Below, piece by piece: positions 1-2,973 of a DNA stretch of 5,675 nt. The stretch lies in NCBI GenBank assembly GCA_937900305.1, contig CALCCV010000018.1, forward strand, positions 1 through 5,675. The letters are read 5' to 3'. The stretch comes from an uncultured Pseudobdellovibrionaceae bacterium (GTDB lineage Bacteria; Bdellovibrionota; Bdellovibrionia; Bdellovibrionales; Bdellovibrionaceae). A program made the translations under genes and the position numbers. Within the stretch, counting starts at the first letter, position 1. Every line of letters begins with the position of its first letter. The notes below the pieces were generated by a model that saw nothing but the letters and a program-made list of their open reading frames with translations, did not search any database and was not told the DNA's origin.

Positions 1-237
1 ACCGCCGTCCTCATGCTGCGTTCTCTCCAATCTAGCATTCGCACGTCCCCCTGTCGCACCAGAGGGATCCGGTGCACAGGCCTCCGCTTCGCCGTTATCA
101 TAGCCAAACCGGTATAGGTCACACTTTTGGATCTCAAAAGCTCGACGATCCTTCGCAAAAGTTGTCACCGGCAGCAAGCCCACCGCAAAACTAGACACGA
201 AAGAGACCGTAAATCTCAACAATCGATTGGTATTCAC
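1..237 (-). CDS. N-terminal part of an unrecognised secreted protein (runs off left edge)
   Basis: An open frame of 79 codons runs without a stop to position 1, so the C-terminus is outside the window. I chose the GTG at 235-237 because an AGGAG (complement of 245-249) lies 7 nt upstream. The N-terminus is a classical Sec signal peptide: MNTNRLLRF, a hydrophobic core (about residues 9-24), then TTFA before KDRRAF, giving a likely signal peptidase I cut after Ala28. The visible mature part is polar, with two cysteines (residues 39 and 54) and a Gly/Ala-rich acidic stretch. I do not recognise the family. Export to the periplasm or outside is an inference from the signal peptide. Repeat copy A (325-386) lies 87 bp upstream of the start codon, and a TATAAC (complement of 312-317) beside it could be a -10 element, though no good -35 accompanies it. 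Transcription is independent of the gene at 526-837, which is cut off by the terminator at 413-445. Confidence 0.75.
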   Translation of the reverse strand, partial: MNTNRLLRFTVSFVSSFAVGLLPVTTFAKDRRAFEIQKCDLYRFGYDNGEAEACAPDPSGATGGRANARLERTQHEDGG

Positions 238-324
238 TCTAAATCTCCTGCCTCCAGGGATTAGAGCAAAGATCAAGCCACGCACCCTTGAACCCAAATT
301 CCTGTTCTTTCGTTATAAGTGACA

Positions 325-386
325 AATGAGAGACAAAAAAGTCGACAGTGGTCCACGTGTTGAACATTTAGCACAATGGTTTGGCA
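325..386 (+). repeat. 62-bp dispersed intergenic repeat, copy A
   Basis: This segment matches 1915-1976 in the same orientation over 62 bp with only two differences (A331 versus T1921; A364 versus G1954); similarity stops sharply at both ends. Internal features are GTGG-T-CCAC (349-357) and a weak dyad GTGTT...AGCAC. An open frame crosses it in each copy, but the shared frame does not continue into similar protein, so I treat it as non-coding. Here it lies 5' of the minus-strand secreted-protein gene that starts at 237, in the opposite orientation to that gene. It is either a regulatory element or a small mobile or duplicated repeat; the sequence alone does not decide. Confidence 0.9.
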
Positions 387-412
387 CGGGAGTGGGAGGG
401 GCGAAAGCAGTG

Positions 413-445
413 AAAAACCCCGAGGATCATCTCCGAGGGGTTTTT
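413..445. terminator. Strong bidirectional rho-independent terminator
   Basis: AAAAACCCC (413-421) pairs with GGGGTTTTT (437-445). Inside, a tandem GA/GA mismatch is followed by GGA/TCC (424-426 with 432-434) closing a five-base loop. The outer A5/T5 pairs supply a T-tract on both strands. Its natural client is the minus-strand gene at 526-837, about 80 nt upstream of it in that direction. On the plus strand it would end any transcript that starts near repeat copy A. Confidence 0.88.
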
Positions 446-525
446 ACTTTTGGTGGTGACCTAAATTTAGGGCCGATTTTATTCCAACTCAAGCACAATT
501 ACCGTAGGCAATTGCGTAACAAAGT

Positions 526-837
526 TTAGTCTCGATTCTCTAAGCTTTCCACGGAGCAAATGAACGTGTAACTTCTAAATTCGGCCGCTAAATGCCCAAA
601 AAGGCCACTCCAGCTGGAAGAGCAAACTGCTTCTGGATATTCGTCGAAGAGAGCTATAGTCTGTCGATAGGTTGGACAATTATCACTGGCTTGATTGCAT
701 TTTCGAATTGCATCTCTCATGGCCAGTGCAGGCGTTTCTTGTTCGTCGGATTCGTAAGTTCTAGCTTGAGTGAATTGGCAACTTGCTAGAATCGCCATAC
801 ATGCAACGAATGCTTTGAAAATATTGATGTTCTTCAT
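526..837 (-). CDS. Small Cys-rich exported protein, possible lipoprotein
   Basis: This gene encodes 103 residues. ATG at 835-837 is preceded by AAGGAG (complement of 844-849) with a 6-nt spacer. The N-terminus MKNINIFKAFVACMAILASC is a signal sequence. LASC at residues 17-20 fits a lipobox, so Cys20 could be lipidated with Gln at +2; signal peptidase I cleavage after TQA (residue 25) is the alternative. The mature part has four more cysteines (47, 54, 72, 94), which could form two disulfides in the periplasm. There is no membrane segment after the signal and no family I recognise. The gene stands alone, with a terminator downstream at 413-445 and an AT-rich leader of about 120 bp upstream. 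The opposite-strand frame at 592-789 is an antisense shadow. A real gene is likely because of the good ribosome site and signal peptide; the function is unknown. Confidence 0.78.
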   Translation of the reverse strand: MKNINIFKAFVACMAILASCQFTQARTYESDEQETPALAMRDAIRKCNQASDNCPTYRQTIALFDEYPEAVCSSSWSGLFGHLAAEFRSYTFICSVESLENRD

Positions 838-960
838 TTTAGACTCCTTAGTTTAGTTCGTTTTTTCTTTTCGATCACCACTCAGTGACCGCTTCCATGA
901 ACAGAGTTATAAAGACTTGCAAAATAAAAAAATATTCCGATAACTCATCGATATAAATTG

Positions 961-990
961 TTGAAATTATAGATTTTTTGAACATGTAAT
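961..990 (+). promoter_or_regulatory. Candidate sigma-70-type promoter, overlapping a divergent -10
   Basis: TTGAAA (961-966) and TGTAAT (985-990) each differ by one base from the -35 and -10 consensus and are 18 nt apart, in an AT-rich stretch. Transcription would start near 997 and read directly into the hairpin-rich segment at 1003-1103. On the other strand the complement of 966-971 is a perfect TATAAT that could serve the gene at 526-837 (leader of about 120 nt), although its -35 region is poor. Such matches arise by chance in AT-rich DNA, so this is only a candidate. Confidence 0.35.
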
Positions 991-996
991 TGGAAG

Positions 997-1103
997 CTGT
1001 CTAAAGTCTGGTCGGCTTACAAAGCCAATTTCACCAAGGTGAATGTCTTCGCGGCGCAGGATCTTGACCCATCGTCGGACGTGGACCGACGATGTCTTGG
1101 TGT
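997..1103 (+). ncRNA. Hairpin-rich segment, candidate structured RNA
   Basis: Three inverted repeats fall within about 90 bp. They are GGCTT-aca-AAGCC (1014-1026); CACCAAG (1032-1038) with CTTGGTG (1096-1102); and, nested inside the latter, a perfect 9-bp stem CATCGTCGG (1070-1078) / CCGACGATG (1086-1094) with a 7-nt loop. CACCAAG also belongs to the local interrupted palindrome TCACC-AA-GGTGA (1031-1042), so two exclusive pairings are possible. No protein frame fits, and a promoter-like site lies just upstream. I recognise no known riboswitch or RNA family and see no T-rich terminator after it. The inverted repeats could instead be protein-binding sites or remains of a mobile element end. 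Confidence 0.28.
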
Positions 1104-1420
1104 ACTGCTTATTTCGAAAACAGGCTCAAACGCACTTGGCCAGGCCTGACCGGAAGATTTCCAATGAAGTCATGACGTAAGACCTTTGCTGGAGATGTGA
1201 AGAATAAAAAATGGCAGATCAACATCCGCGGAAACCAAAGAATTTTGCGAAATAAATCCCATTTTTGGTGTAAATTTCCATGTTCCATTTACGCACAAAT
1301 GAGCACCTTGCCCCGCGAATACTTGAGTGAGCCCTCGTAAACCCGATGGCAAGCAGCAATTCATCCTCAATCCAGCTTTGGGAGCTTGACGGATTGATCG
1401 GTAAATTTTGAAAATGAGAA
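1104..1420. other. Intergenic stretch without a convincing gene
   Basis: There is no strong gene here. On the minus strand a frame ending at 1170 is open from about 1370 (TTG) or earlier; it contains a fairly protein-like stretch (GLTQVFAGQGAHLCVNG, then WKFTPKMGFISQNSLVSAD) but has no good ribosome site, no homology I recognise and no signal. It may be the tail of a decayed gene. On the plus strand a GTG at 1197 opens a 47-codon frame to 1340, but its GGAG is only 2 nt from the start codon. I assign neither as a gene. Confidence 0.45.
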
Positions 1421-1786
1421 ATGGAAAGCAAATTCTATCAAGAAGGATCGTTTCAATGCATTGATGGTCCTGCTAAAAAGTCAGGATTGGCCCACTCGAA
1501 TATGAAAGTCTGCTTTACATGCCGAGATTCCGATTTTTTGAAGAGCCTCCTCGCTAAAGTTGCTCAAGATCAGGAGTGTTACTGGGTGAAGATATCCACC
1601 AAACCGAGAGATGGAATGTTTCTAGGTCGGTGTTTTTTTTCAAACAAAGAGCGAGCCGCGCAGTTATGGGCAAAGTACAAAAAACACCCTCGTCTTATGG
1701 TGACAATGCAAGATGATGACTTTGCCTCGAAATTTAGAGCATCAGTTGAATCATGGGAAGGTAAGTCTCCAGACGCGTTCGAATAG
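1421..1786 (+). CDS. Hypothetical cytoplasmic protein, 121 residues
   Basis: This open frame of 121 codons begins right after an in-frame TGA (1415-1417). The ATG at 1421 has almost no Shine-Dalgarno sequence. The internal ATG at 1502 (residue 28) is an alternative, giving 94 residues with AGGA about 13 nt upstream, and the compact part of the protein seems to start there (MKVCFTCRDSDFLKSLL). There is no signal peptide or membrane segment. Five cysteines are present (13, 31, 34, 53, 71), two as CFTC, with too little around them to claim a metal site. The C-terminal half is basic, then acidic (KYKKHPRL ... QDDDF). I do not recognise a family. The stop is followed by a weak hairpin (1788-1803) with no T-tract, so the transcript may read on into the displaced dikinase fragment at 1830-1907. 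It probably is a gene, from length and composition, but this is not secure. Confidence 0.6.
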   Translation: MESKFYQEGSFQCIDGPAKKSGLAHSNMKVCFTCRDSDFLKSLLAKVAQDQECYWVKISTKPRDGMFLGRCFFSNKERAAQLWAKYKKHPRLMVTMQDDDFASKFRASVESWEGKSPDAFE

Positions 1787-1829
1787 TCTGGTTTTTAAAC
1801 CGGAGGCGGTGTGATGAGGTTCATTTTTA

Positions 1830-1907
1830 TCGTTTTGTCTTTTTCTTCGATGGCTTGGGTTTCGAGATTCAAAAATCCGGTTTCGGAGTCGTAAAGTCTG
1901 GCCCCGA
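1830..1907 (-). pseudogene. Displaced 78-bp fragment of the dikinase ATP-grasp region
   Basis: Positions 1830-1907 match 4158-4235 on the same strand over 78 bp with four mismatches (1863, 1879, 1865, 1899; all transitions). Weaker similarity extends to 1823. Read on the minus strand it encodes LYDSETGFLN and EEKDKT, the segment just after the RSS...ED motif of the dikinase at 2974-5675 (visible residues about 480-506). One core substitution is silent and three change residues (Gly to Arg, Pro to Leu, Lys to Glu), as expected of unconstrained DNA. There is no start, no remaining domain and no ribosome site, so it cannot be functional as protein. It was probably copied from this gene or a close paralogue. 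Repeat copy B begins 7 bp to its right. Confidence 0.85.
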
Positions 1908-1914
1908 AATACGC

Positions 1915-1976
1915 AATGAGTGACAAAAAAGTCGACAGTGGTCCACGTGTTGAGCATTTAGCACAATGGTTTGGCA
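1915..1976 (+). repeat. 62-bp dispersed intergenic repeat, copy B
   Basis: This is the partner of 325-386: 60 of 62 bases are identical, in direct orientation, about 1.6 kb apart. It ends 96 bp before the start codon of the secreted-protein gene at 2073 and has the same orientation as that gene, unlike copy A and its neighbour. Its right end could contribute a weak -35 (TTAGCA, 1958-1963) to a -10-like TATATC at 1981-1986 with a 17-nt spacer, but the equivalent position beside copy A has no -10, so promoter function is not a shared property. Confidence 0.9.
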
Positions 1977-2004
1977 GACTTATATCGAACCCAAACAAGC
2001 ATAT

Positions 2005-2029
2005 TTTTACCCTGAGCTCAGAGGTAAAA
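2005..2029. promoter_or_regulatory. 25-bp near-perfect palindrome in the leader of the 2073 gene
   Basis: TTTTACC-CTGAG (2005-2016) is complementary to CTCAG-A-GGTAAAA (2017-2029), a 12-bp dyad with a single bulged A at 2022 and no spacer. It lies 33 bp before the ribosome site of the gene at 2073. There is no T-tract after it on the plus strand, so it is not a usual terminator. An operator for a dimeric repressor or a leader RNA hairpin are both possible. Confidence 0.5.
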
Positions 2030-2072
2030 CTTCTCATCGACGGAACAAACCTAACCCCCGTAAGGAGAAATT

Positions 2073-2648
2073 ATGAAAAGCACATTTGCAAAACTGTTGA
2101 TTGGATTAATCACCATGGCGACCGCACAGATGACAGTTGCACATCCCACTGATGATCTGAGCTATTTGCACCTCGGAAAGGGAACAAAATTCAAATTGGC
2201 AAAAGCCTTAAATTTTCCAGCCATGTCAACGTCTGCCTCTCTTGGAAAGATTGTAAAAGGCGCCAACACTAAACATTGTCTCGTGCACCTGATCTCGCTT
2301 ACCGCAATTGAAAAGAACTATCAGTCCGATCTCGAAATTCCGGCTGGCCAGCGCCTAACTATCCTAAAAGTGACCATGGATAAGTATCCACATTCACATG
2401 CTCCAATGCAACCATCGGCCTCCAATGATAAAGGAGCGTTTGATGGTGAGGTTCTTCTACGAACTGAGAGCGGCACTGTGCTAAAACTCTTTTGCGGAGA
2501 AATCGGTCCAGATATTTATCGGCAGCTTTCTATAGGCGAAGTCAAAAGTGTGATTAAAGACAACGCAAAAATCGAACTGGCAAGTCCGATAAAGATCGAC
2601 TATGACGACGCTCCTGTATTTGAAGAATCTGAGTATCAAGATATTTAA
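2073..2648 (+). CDS. Secreted protein of unknown function, 191 residues
   Basis: ATG at 2073 follows AAGGAG (2062-2067) with a 5-nt spacer, a strong start. The N-terminus MKSTFAKLLIGLITMATAQ is a Sec signal peptide, with a likely signal peptidase I site after TVA (residue 23), before HPTDDL. The mature part of about 168 residues has two cysteines (69 and 141), which could form one disulfide, a His-containing segment YPHSHAPM (about 105-112), and alternating hydrophobic/polar stretches that suggest beta structure; the end is acidic (DYDDAPVFEESEYQ). There are no membrane segments and no family I recognise. It is probably periplasmic or secreted. It lies alone, downstream of repeat copy B and the palindrome at 2005-2029, and convergent with the dikinase gene. 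Only a weak hairpin (2654-2669, no T-tract) follows the stop. The plus frame at 2602-2847 overlapping its end is a shadow. Confidence 0.9.
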   Translation: MKSTFAKLLIGLITMATAQMTVAHPTDDLSYLHLGKGTKFKLAKALNFPAMSTSASLGKIVKGANTKHCLVHLISLTAIEKNYQSDLEIPAGQRLTILKVTMDKYPHSHAPMQPSASNDKGAFDGEVLLRTESGTVLKLFCGEIGPDIYRQLSIGEVKSVIKDNAKIELASPIKIDYDDAPVFEESEYQDI

Positions 2649-2696
2649 CGAAGTCTCGCCATCGCGGGAGCAGGTGCGCAGGGGCTGGCTGGGCTG

Positions 2697-2849
2697 TCAA
2701 TTTCGAATCCAAAACCAATCCAGGTTCAGAGCAGCTAATCCGGTGGGATCTGACTTTTTAGTGTGTTCTGCGGCCCGCTTGATTAGCTGGGTGAGATCTT
2801 CACGAATGGCATCAAAGGCTATTTGGTCGATTTGGCCTGCCCACTGATT
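2697..2849 (-). pseudogene. C-terminal remnant of an unidentified protein gene
   Basis: On the minus strand 50 codons are open between a TAG (2850-2852) and a TGA (2697-2699). The translation is strikingly protein-like: NQWAGQIDQIAFDAIREDLT, then QLIKRAAEHTKKSDPTGLAA, then LNLDWFWIRN. It looks like an amphipathic helix followed by an ordered C-terminus. There is no start codon with a ribosome site, and the same frame further upstream is broken by TAG and TAA. I therefore read it as the 3' end of a gene whose front was lost. I cannot name the family. It sits between two convergent genes, a usual place for gene relics. The rest of 2649-2973 holds nothing else I can support apart from hairpins. 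Confidence 0.5.
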
Positions 2850-2948
2850 CTATTCGGCACCTTAAGTCTGGAGGATGCTATCAAACCTGTTCTCGACAAG
2901 AGTTTCGTCTCACAGCGCCGATGGATTTTGGGATTGGGCAAAGACGTT

Positions 2949-2969
2949 AGCAGAGCTATAAGCTCTGCT
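2949..2969. terminator. Perfect 9-bp hairpin just after the dikinase stop
   Basis: AGCAGAGCT (2949-2957) and AGCTCTGCT (2961-2969) form a perfect 9-bp stem with a three-base loop ATA, 4 bp beyond the stop codon of the dikinase gene. No T-run follows on either strand, so it is not a canonical intrinsic terminator. It may still end transcription inefficiently or protect the 3' end of the mRNA. Confidence 0.45.
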
Positions 2970-2973
2970 GAGA

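Noticed and set aside
382..397. TGGCACG at 382-388 resembles a sigma-54 -24 element next to repeat copy A
   Set aside because: There is no GC of the -12 element at the required spacing, and copy B lacks the match entirely.
460..471. Perfect 12-bp palindrome CCTAAATTTAGG
   Set aside because: It is short, AT-centred and between a stop codon and a terminator; there is no supporting context for a function.
326..529. Plus-strand open frame crossing repeat copy A and the terminator
   Set aside because: It runs through a rho-independent terminator, has no ribosome site, and the similar start at 1916-2152 diverges fully outside the 62-bp repeat.
910..943. FliA-like elements TAAAG (910-914) and CCGATAA (937-943) on the plus strand
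   Set aside because: The spacing between them is about 22 nt, too long for a sigma-28 promoter, and no flagellar gene follows.
1197..1340. Plus-strand 47-codon frame from GTG with GGAG upstream
   Set aside because: The GGAG is only 2 nt from the GTG and the product has no recognisable features.
1170..1370. Minus-strand frame with protein-like composition (VNGTWKF, SLVSADVDLPFF)
   Set aside because: The start is only TTG or an internal ATG without a ribosome site, and no known family is evident. It could be a relic but cannot be supported.
1795..2037. Minus-strand open frame of 80 codons containing the dikinase fragment
   Set aside because: Only 26 codons are related to a real protein; the rest reads through repeat B and the leader, without a start signal.
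2602..2847. Plus-strand 81-codon frame overlapping the end of the secreted-protein gene
   Set aside because: It is antisense to the better minus-strand remnant at 2697-2849 and lacks a ribosome site.
1005..2871. AGTCTGG occurring at 1005, 1785, 1895 and 2865 on the plus strand
   Set aside because: The motif is too short, with no common flanking sequence or spacing. One copy lies in the dikinase fragment. Probably chance.
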